64,000 bases of DNA, from assembly GCA_964036045.1 (NCBI GenBank), contig OZ038388.1, positions 31,889,759 through 31,953,758 on the forward strand, read 5' to 3'. A program made the position numbers and the translations under genes. The stretch comes from Eutreptiella sp. 'Long Island Sound 2002' (lineage: Eukaryota > Euglenozoa > Euglenophyceae > Eutreptiales > Eutreptiaceae). Positions 1 to 10,408 of the stretch are shown piece by piece (the first letter of the stretch is position 1; every line of letters starts with the position of its first letter). The notes below the pieces were generated by a model. The model did no database searches. It was given only the letters and a program-made list of their open reading frames with translations, and was not told the origin of the DNA.

Positions 1-2
1 GT

Positions 3-1424
3 ACTGATAGCCCTCCAACATCTCATAGTGGGTCTCGCCCTGCAGAACAAATCCTTGCTAATGTGTGCAAGGCACTCACTGATAGCCATGGCTCGTTTCG
101 CCCATCCTTGGAAGAGGTCGAGGCATTGCTTGGTGACGATTGGGGGCCGCCACTACATGCCACGGTTCCAGGTCCATCGGCTCAACAATATGAGTTCGAG
201 GCACGCCATTTTAGGGACCTCACCTCCGAGAGCTATGTCACAGACTGTGCTCAAATTGTGGTGTATTACTGGTGGGCAGCCCAGACCGCTCTCAGTGCAG
301 ATTGGGACACAATGGGTGTGGCATGGGCAGTCCGTGATTCGTTGTGGAATGCGTCGTGTGCCAGTCCGCAACGCCGACAGGCGTTGGTTGAATCATGGGC
401 GCGTAGCACTTTGGAACGCGCGTCCATTGATATGTCTTTTGCACCACCGTTGATTGTGGCGCAGGTATATAATTCGGGTAATTTCCATTGGGTGCTCCGC
501 TTGTTGTTGATTGCCCCTACCCGTGAATACCTTTGCCTTAAGTTTGACCCCCTACTTGACAAGCCACACATTGTTGGGGCAAACAAGGAGGAGTTGGCTG
601 TTGTGGATGAGCTTGCGGAGCGAGAAGGCATCCAACCACAACAGCGGAGGAAGTGGGCAACGTTTTTGTATGCTTTCGGTTGCCTTGCATTTGCAATTGC
701 ACCCCTGTATTCCAGCTTCATCAGGCGGGATGATTTTGTCAGTTGCCATCCGGCATGTCTCTTGATGTTGCATTGTGCCTTGTCTAGACGTGTTGTCAAA
801 GGCGAATTGCAAGTGCCACAGGATAGATTGTGGTTACTGCGTGAGATGGCACAAGCTACTTTGTACTACAGTGGTTCCAAGTTGGCCCCCACACCCCGGA
901 CTCAGGCAATGCATTGGGAGGTGTCTCGGTTGTACCCCACGCCCAAATCTGCAGACCCCCCTGACACATGCTTTTTTTGCGATGGCACACCCGCCATAGC
1001 GTGCCAAGAATGTAAGGTTCTTCATTGTACCTTCCATACCACTGTCCTGTGTCAGTCCGAGATTTGTGTAGGATTGCGCCAATTCCGGGCGGCCCCCGTT
1101 GCTGCTGCTGCTGCTGTTGTTGCTTTTGCTGCAGTTACTGCTGCCAATGCCACACATGCCACTCCTGCCAATGCCAATGCCACTGATGACACCCGTCCCG
1201 GTGTGTGGATCTTTCGGAAGTGGTATGCATTGCCTCCTCAATACCCCCAAAATGCTGATGGTCAATTGGAAAATGACCAAGCATTTTGCAGAAAGCTGCA
1301 CCTGGAAAAGAAAGAAGATCTCTTTGAGAGATGCAAGCTGAATCCCACCCCGAGAGGCAAGCCTCACTATAGAGATACTAAGGCCGACTTGATCTTCAAG
1401 CGTGTCTTTTGTAACTACTTGTAA
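3..1424 (+). CDS. Partial mobile-element ORF: Ulp1-like cysteine protease core plus C-terminal zinc finger
   Basis: The frame is open to the left edge, so the N-terminus is missing; no ATG can be assigned. Numbering from the GTG at 63, a His-Trp pair (H142), an Asp in a KFDPL context (D162) and a Cys in an FGCLAF context (C207) are spaced 20 and 45 residues apart. That is close to the His-Asp-Cys spacing of Ulp1/C48 SUMO proteases, many of which are carried by eukaryotic DNA transposons. The usual Gln six residues before the Cys is absent. A Cys/His cluster follows (C303, C306, C314, C317, H321, C322, H325, C330, C335), resembling a B-box-like finger. A similar cluster lies in the element at 35.6 kb. 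A GCT-repeat codes an Ala-rich stretch before the basic C-terminus. The protease assignment is inferred from motif spacing. Membership of a transposon is inferred from the shared finger. No terminal repeat is visible on the right. Confidence 0.55.
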   Translation, partial: TDSPPTSHSGSRPAEQILANVCKALTDSHGSFRPSLEEVEALLGDDWGPPLHATVPGPSAQQYEFEARHFRDLTSESYVTDCAQIVVYYWWAAQTALSADWDTMGVAWAVRDSLWNASCASPQRRQALVESWARSTLERASIDMSFAPPLIVAQVYNSGNFHWVLRLLLIAPTREYLCLKFDPLLDKPHIVGANKEELAVVDELAEREGIQPQQRRKWATFLYAFGCLAFAIAPLYSSFIRRDDFVSCHPACLLMLHCALSRRVVKGELQVPQDRLWLLREMAQATLYYSGSKLAPTPRTQAMHWEVSRLYPTPKSADPPDTCFFCDGTPAIACQECKVLHCTFHTTVLCQSEICVGLRQFRAAPVAAAAAVVAFAAVTAANATHATPANANATDDTRPGVWIFRKWYALPPQYPQNADGQLENDQAFCRKLHLEKKEDLFERCKLNPTPRGKPHYRDTKADLIFKRVFCNYL

Positions 1425-1440
1425 GTAGTTGGCCCCACCT

Positions 1441-1566
1441 TCCCTCCCTCCTCTGTGCATGCATGCATACAATACTCAACCCTCTTTGGTGAAGTGGTTG
1501 TGTGATCCCTCCCTCCTCTGTGCATGCATGCATACGGTACTCAACCCTCCTTGGTGAAGCGGTTGT

Positions 1567-1570
<4 letters not shown>
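1441..1570. repeat. 65-bp tandem duplication
   Basis: Two copies (1441-1505 and 1506-1570) differ at only a few positions. Each contains CATGCATGCATAC and ends in GGTTGTGTGAT. It directly follows the stop of the protease-like ORF. Confidence 0.85.
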
Positions 1571-1600
<30 letters not shown>

Positions 1601-1602
1601 TA
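1569..1602. repeat. (TA)n microsatellite
   Basis: Uninterrupted TA dinucleotides at the end of the 65-bp duplication. Confidence 0.95.
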
Positions 1603-1741
1603 TACCCTCCAATCTACACCCCTCTCCCCAACTCTAGGTGGCTCCACCATACGGCTCTAAGGTACGTGCGAAAGGCACAACGTGGTGCATACACGTGGTG
1701 GAAGGGGCTAAACTCCATCAAAACGGGCTCAAAATGAGCTC

Positions 1742-2115
1742 AAAACATTTGTTTGAGCATCCCAAATGGTTTGGGATCACTTTTGGAAAAATGCGTTTTT
1801 GACCCATTTTCGACCCATTTTTGGTCCCAAAACGGCCCATTTTCAAGGCATTTTGGCATTTTCCATGGCCCAAAACGCGTCACCACGAGCTCAAAACCGG
1901 CTAAAACCACTTGTTTGAGCATCCCGAATGGTCTAGGATCACTTTTGGAAAAATGCGTTTTTGACCCATTTTCGACCCTTTTTTGGTCCCAAAACTGCCC
2001 ATTTTCAAGGCATTTTGGGATTTTCCATGGCCCAAAACACGCCACCACGGGCTCAAAATGTGCTAAAAACACCTGTTTGAGCATCCCAAGTGGTCTAGGA
2101 ACAACTTTGGAAAAA
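1742..2115. repeat. 162-bp tandem repeat, about 2.3 copies
   Basis: The marker GTTTGAGCATCCC recurs at 1751, 1913 and 2075, exactly 162 bp apart. The unit is rich in CCCATTTT and CCAAAAC motifs. Because 162 is a multiple of three, weak ORFs run through both strands; they look like by-products of the repeat, not genes. Confidence 0.85.
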
Positions 2116-2820
2116 ATAATTTTTTTCGCCCCGGGGACCCTGGTGGACCCACCGTTGGCCCCCGCCGTGCGCGGGCCGGGCTGCCCTCCGGCTCCACCAA
2201 GTGACCACTAGTACAGGGGTCTAGGCGTCTCGTGGGGCAATTCTGATGCTTGGAAACCACAAAAAGTGGGGGGTTGCGGGTGGACTAGGTGCCCTCGGAA
2301 TTCGGATTTGAGCCACATAGCCCAAGATACGGCCCGTGCTTGGTTTCGGGGTGTTGCTACACATTGCGCAGATTTTGGTGCTTTTTGGCGCCTTTTTTGG
2401 GCCGTTTCTCGGACATATCGTGCAGTTGAAGGGCACTAGAGGGCTGTTTGGCACGGTGAAGTCAAGCCGCACGTGGAGTGTAGCAACCGTTTCGCTTCGT
2501 TTGGCCGTTTTGACTGGGTTTCGGGGCCGTTTTGGGCCAAAAAAGGCTGTTTTGGGGCACAAAATGCGCAGTTTTGGGACGGCACCTCCCGACTTGGCGC
2601 CTCCGCCCCGGGGCGCCACCGGTGAGTTTTTGGCTGAAAACTTGGATTTGGCAAGGCCACCACCTAGGCTCTAGGATGGCTAGAGTAGAGTAGAGCCCGG
2701 AGCGATGAGGCTGAGCAATGGCCAAAACGGAAAGGAGAAGTGCTTGCTTGTTGCTTGCTTGTTGCTAGCTAGATTTAAGGGGAGAGGGGTGTAGTAATAT
2801 ATATATTTTGCAATTTTTTT
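2116..2820. other. No gene seen; GC-rich then mixed sequence
   Basis: Short overlapping ORFs on both strands lack recognisable domains and have no clear start or splice context. A GC-rich block (2135-2200) contains GTGCGCGGGCCGGGC, faintly like the subterminal motif of the transposons further on, but no paired end was found. Confidence 0.5.
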
Positions 2821-2982
2821 CAAAAAAAAATTGTCTGTTTACTGAGTAAAAAAATATTTTTCTTTGAAAAAAAATTTTCAAAAAAATTTTTTAAAAATTT
2901 TTTTTTACTCAGTTTTACCTCAAATCTACTCAGTTTTACCACATTTTACTCAGTTTTACCTCGTCTGGTACTCAGTTTTACC
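2821..2982. repeat. A/T homopolymer block followed by four TACTCAGTTTTACC motifs
   Basis: Runs of A and T (2821-2905) could fold back on themselves. They are followed by four copies of the 14-bp motif at 2906, 2927, 2947 and 2969, spaced 20-22 bp. No ORF is associated. Confidence 0.8.
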
Positions 2983-5210
2983 AAATACTCGATCAGCAAA
3001 CCCTTGGACCTCCTGTACTAGTTGCATGTGCACTGTCTGCTGCAGCGTGAACATGTCATTCAAAGCTAAGCTGCAATGCCCGTCATGTCCAAGCCACAAG
3101 GAAGTAGCCAATCCATTGCCATTTCAGTTCCTGGATCCAGAGCACCCCCCGCTACCCAGGAACTCAGTTCAAGAGGGGATTTTTTGGCTGGACTGTGGCT
3201 AACAAGTCTCACCATCCCCCAAGAATTCTGGGTTTTGCCCAGGCAGGGGGGGGGGGTATGGTTTGGGTCCAAGAGGTGTGGGGGGCTGTACAGCCCTGCA
3301 AGAGGTGTGTGTAGTAACACCTTAGACGAACGACACCGTGCTCAGTCCATCTACTGAGCTGCCCCTTGTGGCCATGGCAGCGGCTAGCTTGTGGGACGTG
3401 ACACCAAGGGGTGTGGGCACTCTTGTGCGGGCCACAGGGATATTAATGACACATGCTACGCCAAGGGCTAATGGGTCTCAAATGGCGCCTTTCCAAGTGA
3501 TCTAGTGTTGATTTGCGGATGTACTCTAGAAATGGTCCATTCCAATTGACACTAGACCACTTTAGAACACAAAGTTCATATATAGTGGATATAGGTGATG
3601 AAAACGTTGCGAATGGGTTGTTCAAATCATTACCAATACTAGTACAATAATCATTACCATCACCATTCCTTTGTACCATCTTGGGGGGCAAAGTTACAGC
3701 GGAAATGTTAAATTACTTTTGGCCACAAATGCTGTTTTGTCTGTTTGATCTCTGTGGGACACAGCCACAAAATGTATATCAACTGCAAGTGAAGATATGT
3801 GTTCTGAAGCTCGAAATCCTGTTTTTTTTTATACTGTTGGCAGTAGAACATGATAGTTTGAAGTGGTGGGTGAACGGTATTGTTGAGGCAGGTGAAGGAA
3901 AAGGATGTGTGGAACCTGGTTTACAACAGTTCTAGGCCGCCATCCCCCCCCCCCCCCAGTAAGTTATCGTTCAAACGGTAACTTTGCACACCCAATACCA
4001 TTCTTTGCACGCCATTCCACATGCTCATTTGAAATGTTTGGTCCTTTTCTTGCAGTTCGCTTGTCTCAAAGAGAGAAATGGACTCGCGGTCTCTGTGGTG
4101 CAATGCGCGGAGCGCACGGTTTGGTGCGTATTATTTTATGAATGCACCATTTGTTCATTTAGTCACTGCGGGCTGTAAGCCACCTTATGGGAATGAGCAG
4201 CCCATGAGGTTCGAAACGAATGCTCCACAAGCTTGGGCACCGTGTGCGGCCCTGCCGAGGAGGTCTCTTTGTGCCCAACGCCCCCCCCACCCCCGGCAGG
4301 GGGTGTGGGCAGCTACAACCACCATGACATTGGTGAGGAGGTAGAGTGGAGGCCTTCATTGTTGTATGGTAACCCCTTAGGCCACCGTGTCCCTGCCACC
4401 CTGAAAATCTGCCAAAAGTGCGTAAAATGCGAACCAAAAAAGAGCGGGTGGTGCGCATGCAGTGCAATGTACGGTGCGCGCGGTGCGTTTGGTTCTCTCC
4501 AAACAGCAGATTGGAGCACAAGAGTCCTTCTTTATAGCTTTGTAGCCATTGTAGCTTTCAACCCCCCGCCCTCCCCCCCTGTGCACAAGCACAGCCTTGT
4601 TTAAGCACGACATGGTTTTGTTTGATTGTCACTTGATCTGTTGCATGGGAACAATTGCATGGAAACAGGGCAATCCTCAAGGGCCGAAAGATTGCCCATT
4701 ATAACTGGACCCCACACCCTCCTGTGGGACCCAGCACCCAACACCACTCCCCCCATCTGTCCGTTTTGGTAGCTTGCGAGAGTGGACTGGGTCCTGACAA
4801 GGGGCTCAATTGTCCAATGTGTCCTAAAGTGTGTCATTTTTAATTTTCCCTATATTGAGGATCCCAAGGCTATGTAGCAACTTTGATTCCACCCTGGGAC
4901 CCCAACAAGGCAGGCATTATGGAGCAGGTTTTAAACCATTACCTGCACATGGGAATGTTGATAACACCAACAGGGTGCTATCTGACAACAAACCATGGGA
5001 TTTTCATGGTGGAAGGCCTGCTATGGGTCCATGCTATGGGGTGAAGCCTGATACCCCTGAATGTTTTTGTTTTCTTTGCCCAGCCCTTTCCTTCGCCATG
5101 GGTGGAAAAGTTGGATGTTGAAGAAATTCTGTGTGGACCGAAATATTTGTTGCCCAGCTAACCTTCCTCTGTTTAGTTCCCTTCTGTGCGTACAGTGATT
5201 TCCTTTTCAA
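2983..5210. other. No gene seen; poly-C/poly-G tracts
   Basis: ORFs are under about 125 codons and overlap on both strands without domain signal. Poly-G and poly-C tracts occur at about 3246, 3945, 4287 and 4564. GTGC-rich patches at 4097-4130 and 4450-4490 bracket about 400 bp and could be a worn-out copy of the iteron-ended transposons, but no matching termini or target duplication could be found. Confidence 0.45.
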
Positions 5211-5235
5211 CTCTGCAGCCCCGCAGCCCAACCAG

Positions 5236-6510
5236 ATGCCGCGCGAACTGCATGCGGCCGTCGTCGGCGCTGGCGTCGGCGGCGTGGCCGCGGTCGGAGC
5301 CCTTGTCGCCGCCGGAGTCCGGATGAGCTGGGTCGATCCGGCCTTCTCGGCCGGCGCCTTCGCAAACTACGGCGACGTGCCGGCCAACACGAAGGTCGCT
5401 CTGCTCGCCCCGCACTTCGAGGCGCTCGTGCCCCAGGGCGTCCAGGGCGAGGCGCGGCGTGCGCTGGAGGCGCTCAAGTCCAACGCCTTCTCGCTCGAGC
5501 TCGCACACGACCCGGACGCGGGCGAGGGATGGTGTGGACTGGACGCCGTCCACGACGTGCTGCGTGCGTTGACGGAGGACGTGCTCCTGCCGAGCGACGG
5601 GGTGCGCGGCATCGTCGGCCGGGTCACGGCGCTGCGCCAGCGCGCGGAGGGCGCGGGCTGGACCGTCGAATGGACCGACGGCGCCGGCGTCGCGGGGGAG
5701 CCACTGGACGTGGACGTGGCGGTGCTCGCGACGGGCTGCGCCCCCGCTGCCGTGCCCGCGGCGCTGCTGCCGCGCATGTGGGCGGCCGCGGCCGACGCGG
5801 TGCGGGTCGTGCCTCTGGAAGAGGCCCTGCAGCTGAGCGCGCTGCGGGACCACGTCGCGGCGGCGGGCGGCGGCGTCGTCGGCGTCGTGGGAGCGGGCCA
5901 CTCGGGCGTGGTCGTCGCGCGGATGCTGCTTGGGCTGCCGTCGGTGGAGCGCGTCCGCCTCTTCGCCCGCCGGCCCGTCAAGCTCGCCGCGTGGGACCTG
6001 CAGGCGGGCAGGTACGGCGCGTGGGGCTTCCGGGGACTCAAGGGCGCCGCGGCGGAACTGGCAGTGAAGCACGGCCTCGTCGACGCCGACCCCCCGAACG
6101 GGCCGGTCACGCCGGGCAGCCGCCTCGAGCTGTGGGACGCCGGCGCGCTCGCGACGGACGCGCGCGCGGCGCACGGCATGCGCAGCGTCATCTACTGCCT
6201 CGGCTATGCGCGCGCCGCCCTCCCGCCCATCGCCCTCGCCGACGGCACGGCGGCGGAGGCGACCGGGTCGGAGCCCGGCGCCGGGCGGCTCTGCACGCCG
6301 CAGGGCCGCCTGAGCGGCCTGTACGGCGCCGGGCTTGCATTTGCAGAGGACGAGCAGTCTTCAGGTGCGCCGTACCCTGAGGCCAGCCTCAAGGCCTTCC
6401 GCGAACGCGCCCATGCGATCGCCCAAGACTGTGTGAGCGCTGGCGCATTTCGCGAATCCCCTGCCGAAGGTGAAGTCGAGGTCCCTTGGGATACCGGGCG
6501 GGTCCGCTGA
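5236..6510 (+). CDS. FAD/NAD(P)-binding oxidoreductase (pyridine-nucleotide flavoprotein type)
   Basis: This 424-residue protein has an N-terminal Rossmann dinucleotide motif, VVGAGVGG (residues 9-16), expected to bind FAD. An LATGCAP segment (164-170) matches the ATG motif of two-dinucleotide-binding-domain flavoproteins. A second Rossmann motif, VVGAGHSG (217-224), is expected to bind NAD(P)H. A C-terminal YCLGYAR segment (320-326) resembles the FAD-contacting turn. The layout fits a soluble NAD(P)H-dependent flavoprotein reductase or monooxygenase-like enzyme; the substrate cannot be inferred. The ATG at 5236 is chosen because a pyrimidine-rich tract ending in TCTGCAG at 5218 looks like a 3' splice site, so the short exon leader would be 5' UTR, and coding composition starts at this ATG. 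The coding region is one GC-rich open block, in contrast to the AT-richer flanks. No intron is evident inside it. Long ORFs on the other strand and frames are shadows of its GC-rich codons. Confidence 0.82.
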   Translation: MPRELHAAVVGAGVGGVAAVGALVAAGVRMSWVDPAFSAGAFANYGDVPANTKVALLAPHFEALVPQGVQGEARRALEALKSNAFSLELAHDPDAGEGWCGLDAVHDVLRALTEDVLLPSDGVRGIVGRVTALRQRAEGAGWTVEWTDGAGVAGEPLDVDVAVLATGCAPAAVPAALLPRMWAAAADAVRVVPLEEALQLSALRDHVAAAGGGVVGVVGAGHSGVVVARMLLGLPSVERVRLFARRPVKLAAWDLQAGRYGAWGFRGLKGAAAELAVKHGLVDADPPNGPVTPGSRLELWDAGALATDARAAHGMRSVIYCLGYARAALPPIALADGTAAEATGSEPGAGRLCTPQGRLSGLYGAGLAFAEDEQSSGAPYPEASLKAFRERAHAIAQDCVSAGAFRESPAEGEVEVPWDTGRVR

Positions 6511-7561
6511 GGGGGCTCGCGCGCGCCTCCGCTGCCGGGTCCCGGTAAGGGTGGGTGTTACCCGTGGGCACATGCACGTGCGAGTGAAAGGAGTGCAGCA
6601 CAGCGCAGAGGGACAAGGGCATGCGGCACGAGTTAACTCTTTGAGAACTGGCTCAAGGCTCACGAAGCAGGAGGCCCCATGTGGGCGGGGGGGGCGTGAC
6701 CAAAGAGACAGCACCAGCACAAGAGCACATGCAGCGGCAGACCCACAAGTGGGTGTGAGGCGGCAGCAGCACGAATGTACAGGTACCCCACAGAGCACAG
6801 ACTGCAGAACAGTCGGGAGGATATGCAACGGCCGGACAAACTGCTCGACGACTCGTGAACCAGTACCCGCGGCCCTGTATTACCTTTCCTACGTCATCAG
6901 TGATCAAATGCCCTCAGAACCTTGGGACCCAGGGCTGTAAGGCGCGTAAATTTGTGTCATGTTCCCCTGCAAGTGAAGAAAGCGAAAGCAGGTGGAGTGG
7001 CAGGCTGCATCGCTGCTTTGCCAGAAGCATCGCTCTCGGTAGATCGGTCAATTACGTCATTGCACATCGTTCTGTGCCATCTAATCAGAAATTGGTCGGA
7101 ATTTACGTGAGAGATTCTGCTGTTACAGGAAATGGCGCACCCGTAAGCCCGAGGCCCCTGCGGCCCTGCATTCTGGCAGCAATTTCTGGGAACAGGATTA
7201 TGGAATTTTCCAAGTTGAGCAATCTGAATTTCATTAGTTTATCTGTCTGGATGCCTCAAATTAGCCTGCACCTCATATTGCAGCTCCCAGAACAATTTAT
7301 GCATTATTGTCAGGATTCCTTCGAAATCATGCTTTGTGCTAAAGAGCTCATGAGAATGCTGCCAGCCCAGTCATAGCAACCGAAAGGGACGCATCGATAC
7401 ACTGCAATGGCAGAGCCATAACAGTGAGGCTATTGCAATCCAAAAAGTCACTTCACATCCGAAACGTCGCTCCAGGAAGGATCTTTGAACACTGCGGCCT
7501 GGTGGCTTTGTCACTGAGTTATTATCTTCTCTTTTCTTTCATTTCATATTGCTATTTCATC
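6511..7561. other. No gene seen downstream of the flavoprotein gene
   Basis: Contains a poly-G stretch at 6686-6695. Small ORFs have no recognisable domain. No canonical AATAAA lies close to the stop codon. Confidence 0.45.
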
Positions 7562-7759
7562 ATGGCGGAAGCATGCAGCAGCACCAAAGCACCAAGCTCG
7601 AAAAATGGGGCAAGGGCTGCAAAATCACTTGCCAAGCGACCGGCACGTTCTGCACCAAAGCCTGCTGCAAAAGGCGCCGCAGGGTGCACAATGGACCTGA
7701 GGTGCTTGCAGACGTGGATCAGCCAAAACAGCAGTCCTCTGGGAGAAGCGCCCAGGTGA
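7562..7759 (+). CDS. Possible short basic protein or first exon, Ala/Lys-rich
   Basis: The ATG at 7562 begins a reading frame rich in Ala, Lys, Ser and Pro (opening MAEACSSTKAPSSKNG). This is reminiscent of basic N-terminal tails of DNA-binding or transposon proteins. A GT donor-like site follows GACCTGAG near 7702, so it may be a first exon; no matching downstream exon could be assigned. A longer ORF on the opposite strand overlaps it. Function unknown. Confidence 0.25.
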   Translation: MAEACSSTKAPSSKNGARAAKSLAKRPARSAPKPAAKGAAGCTMDLRCLQTWISQNSSPLGEAPR

Positions 7760-7787
7760 TGCGTTTGATTTGTACATGTGGTACCAA

Positions 7788-8229
7788 TCAGAGGTCTAAG
7801 CGCCACCCAGCAGCCGTCCCCCAGCATGTACCCGGGCCGGTACTCGCAGCTGCCGCCGACCTTGGTGAACGCTTCCATTGCCGGGTAGCTCGGCTGCCTT
7901 GCGTGGGCCACACTAGCCGCCACATCAGATGAAGTAGGTGGGGTAAAGGCAGAGGCGCAGGTAGAGCCGGTGGGAAGGTTGAGAACAAAGCAAATCTCGA
8001 CGGCCTGCGCCTGGGTATTTGAGGACCTTGAGTAGGTCGGGGACGATGTTGACGGTTGATGACGGCGTGAGACGTGAGCTCGGAGCCTCGGCACGCACAG
8101 AGCACGGCAGGCGAGGGCTCGAGAGCAGCGTAGAGCGTGCTCCTCGGGCAAAAACGTCTTGCACTCGATAATTGACACGTTCACTGTGTACCGGTCCGCC
8201 GGGGTAGCACGCCTACAGCTCTGCTTCAT
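7788..8229 (-). other. GC-rich minus-strand ORF remnant, unidentified
   Basis: The minus strand is open with protein-like stretches (for example NVSIIECKTFLPEEH and EAFTKVGGSCEYRPG), and the block is clearly more GC-rich than its flanks. No family is recognised and no convincing start or splice sites were found. It may be an exon or a decayed element gene. Confidence 0.22.
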
Positions 8230-8676
8230 CAGTCAGAACAGAAGAAGTGCCTTTATGAAGTTGTATGAATCTGTGCACAGCCTGGGTATTGACTGGGGAT
8301 GTACCCAGGTCAAGGGCACTGGCACTGTGCAACCAGGCAGCATTTGCAATCTCTCTTAGGCCTGAAAACTCGGCAATTTATCGAAATGTCATTGGCCAGT
8401 GTGAGTCGACATCCTTGAGGGGTGCGCAGTAAGTTGCTCATCGTGCTGACACGCAGATGTGCTCTTGCCTTTCCCCCCCTTTTCAGTGGATTGTACCATA
8501 CGCTTGTAACCTCTCCCTTACAACTCCCTTGGAAGGGGGCGCGTGTGAGAGCACCGTCACCCTGACCTTTGTAATTTACACAAGCACTTTTGCATTGTGG
8601 TGCTAATGCACCGATTGCATCTCAGGCAATGCATGTGTCAAACAGATCACTCAGGTCTTTTTTGGCTATTTCAGCC

Positions 8677-8826
8677 ATGAGTGTGGATCATGCTGACACA
8701 TACCCGGCCGGCACTGTTGTCAATTTCACACATTCAGAGGGTGATGTTGTGCTTGCCCAGATTCAGTGTCCCTCAAAGTGTGGTGCTGACCACCAGTCCA
8801 TCACATCTGTTGACAGTGGCCTTTAA
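8677..8826 (+). pseudogene. SH3/Tudor-like mobile-element protein fragment
   Basis: The 49-codon ORF from the ATG at 8677 contains AGTVVNFTHSEGDVVLAQ followed by a C-rich turn. This lines up with AGLPVYYHRSNGDRVSATV in the transposon protein at 25041: both read aG-x-x-V-x-[YF]-x-x-[SH]-x-G-D-x-V-x-A, then I-x-x-P-S. The pattern suggests one small beta-barrel domain of SH3/Tudor type, an inference from the strand-turn pattern. A frame-shifted continuation rich in Pro/Ala runs to about 9163. No 11-bp iterons flank this copy, so it may be an old remnant. Confidence 0.35.
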
Positions 8827-9599
8827 AGTGGGTATGGAAGAAGGCAGTGATAGTGCATCTCACGCCGAGGTGGTGTGGGCGAAATCCTCGTGGAGTGAGG
8901 TGTTTGGCAAACGTTTTTGAGGATCAGTTGTAGTTTATGTGGGATGTTCTTGAGGAGGCTGTTTGCCACGAGGGCTCCGCCCCCCGTTGCGAAGACCCCT
9001 CCCAAAGTCTGTCAAGCCTCGTGCCAAGCAAGGTTGCAGCCAGCCTGCAGCCGACCCTGCAGCAAGTGAGCCCATTCCAATGGCCCCTGTTGAGCATGTT
9101 CAGCTCTTTCAGGTCAAATATACCTGCCAGAAAAAGTGGCACACAGAGCCTGTTCCGCAATAGACCTAAGCACACACGGTAACATGGTCTATCGGGGGCC
9201 TTTTATGCAGCCTGCCCTTCTTGTGTGCTATGTGTTCCTTGGAATTCCTTTGGGGACTTTTGGCCGACGTCTCATTGTCTGTCAAGGGTAACAAGGGCTG
9301 CATGATTCACTGTGTATACTATACTATGCTGTGTATACTTGCTATGGTGTCCGGAGCTATACTATGAGCATGAGTTTTCTGTGTCACCTCTGTCAAAATG
9401 AAGAAGCACACCTTCTGCCGCCTACTTGTCCATGAGGGAAAGGGGCATGCATTTGGGTCATTCAGGCTTGAGCTACTGCTTTGAGACACTGTGGATTAGT
9501 TGTGTATCTGTTCAATGTTGCCGGTCAAAAGGAAACCCCAATCTCTTTTGTTTCAAGAGATAGCTCAATAGTAATATGAAGATGTGCTTTGGGATGATG

Positions 9600-9930
9600 C
9601 TCAAGCCCCTACAGAGCAAGTGGACACATGGATTTGGAAGGTGTGCAACACTGCAGAAACTGTATGGAACTTACAAGCAAGTTATGGCATTTTGGAAGAT
9701 GTCCAGCCCTGTGCAAAGCGTGTGGAATTTAGATAGAACAAGTGACCAACTGTATTTGGAAGCTGTCAAAACTCCATGCACAATGTGCGCAACTTAGACA
9801 AAAGAAGTGCACAAATTCAGTGCAAAGATGTCCAACCTCATGTAAGGCATGTGGGATTTAGACAAAACAAGTGCCCATGATGTCCAACCCTGTGTACAGT
9901 GTTTGGAATTAAGAAATAACAAGTCCCAAT
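9600..9930. repeat. Degenerate tandem repeat, unit about 60-70 bp
   Basis: Recurring GGAATTTAGA(C/T)A(A/G)AACAAGTG and GATGTCCA(A/G)CCCTGTG blocks repeat about five times with substantial divergence. No open frame is shared between copies. Confidence 0.6.
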
Positions 9931-10408
9931 CTTGTGTTCCCCAGTTACAAATGCTGAGGCCAAAGCAGGAGGAGCAGATGTTAAGTTTGGCCATTGGCAA
10001 GAGCCTACCACATCTATTTTGCAAGAAATCTCTTGCCTCTTCCAGGGTGTCGTGGTCTCTACATCTCAGCACTACTCTAGCCGAAAAGCCAGTGTCCATG
10101 GGTTTGGGTTGTAAAGGGGCACTACCTATCTTTTTTGCCTCAAACATTGTCCCGCACAGAAATAGACATCCATGCAACAATTCAACACTTGGTGTTCTGT
10201 TACATTTGCCGAGAAGTATTCCGCATCCCCTTTTCGCAACCATGGTGTAGGCATTGAAAAATAATAGTGAGATGGATATACCACTGTTAGACATGCGGCC
10301 AGTGAGATGGATCCTGCTATTAGACATGCAGCCAGCAGGTGTTTCAAGCTGAACGTGCAGCTATGAGAGGGAGTGGGACAATGTGTGTGTGCACCAACGT
10401 GCACCAAA

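Noticed and set aside
1740-2211. Paired plus and minus ORFs with internally repeated peptide
   Set aside because: They result from the 162-bp tandem repeat, whose length is divisible by three.
5173-6380. Large antisense and alternate-frame ORFs (274-333 codons) over the flavoprotein gene
   Set aside because: They are GC-rich shadows rich in Arg/Ala; only the plus frame from 5236 has Rossmann motifs.
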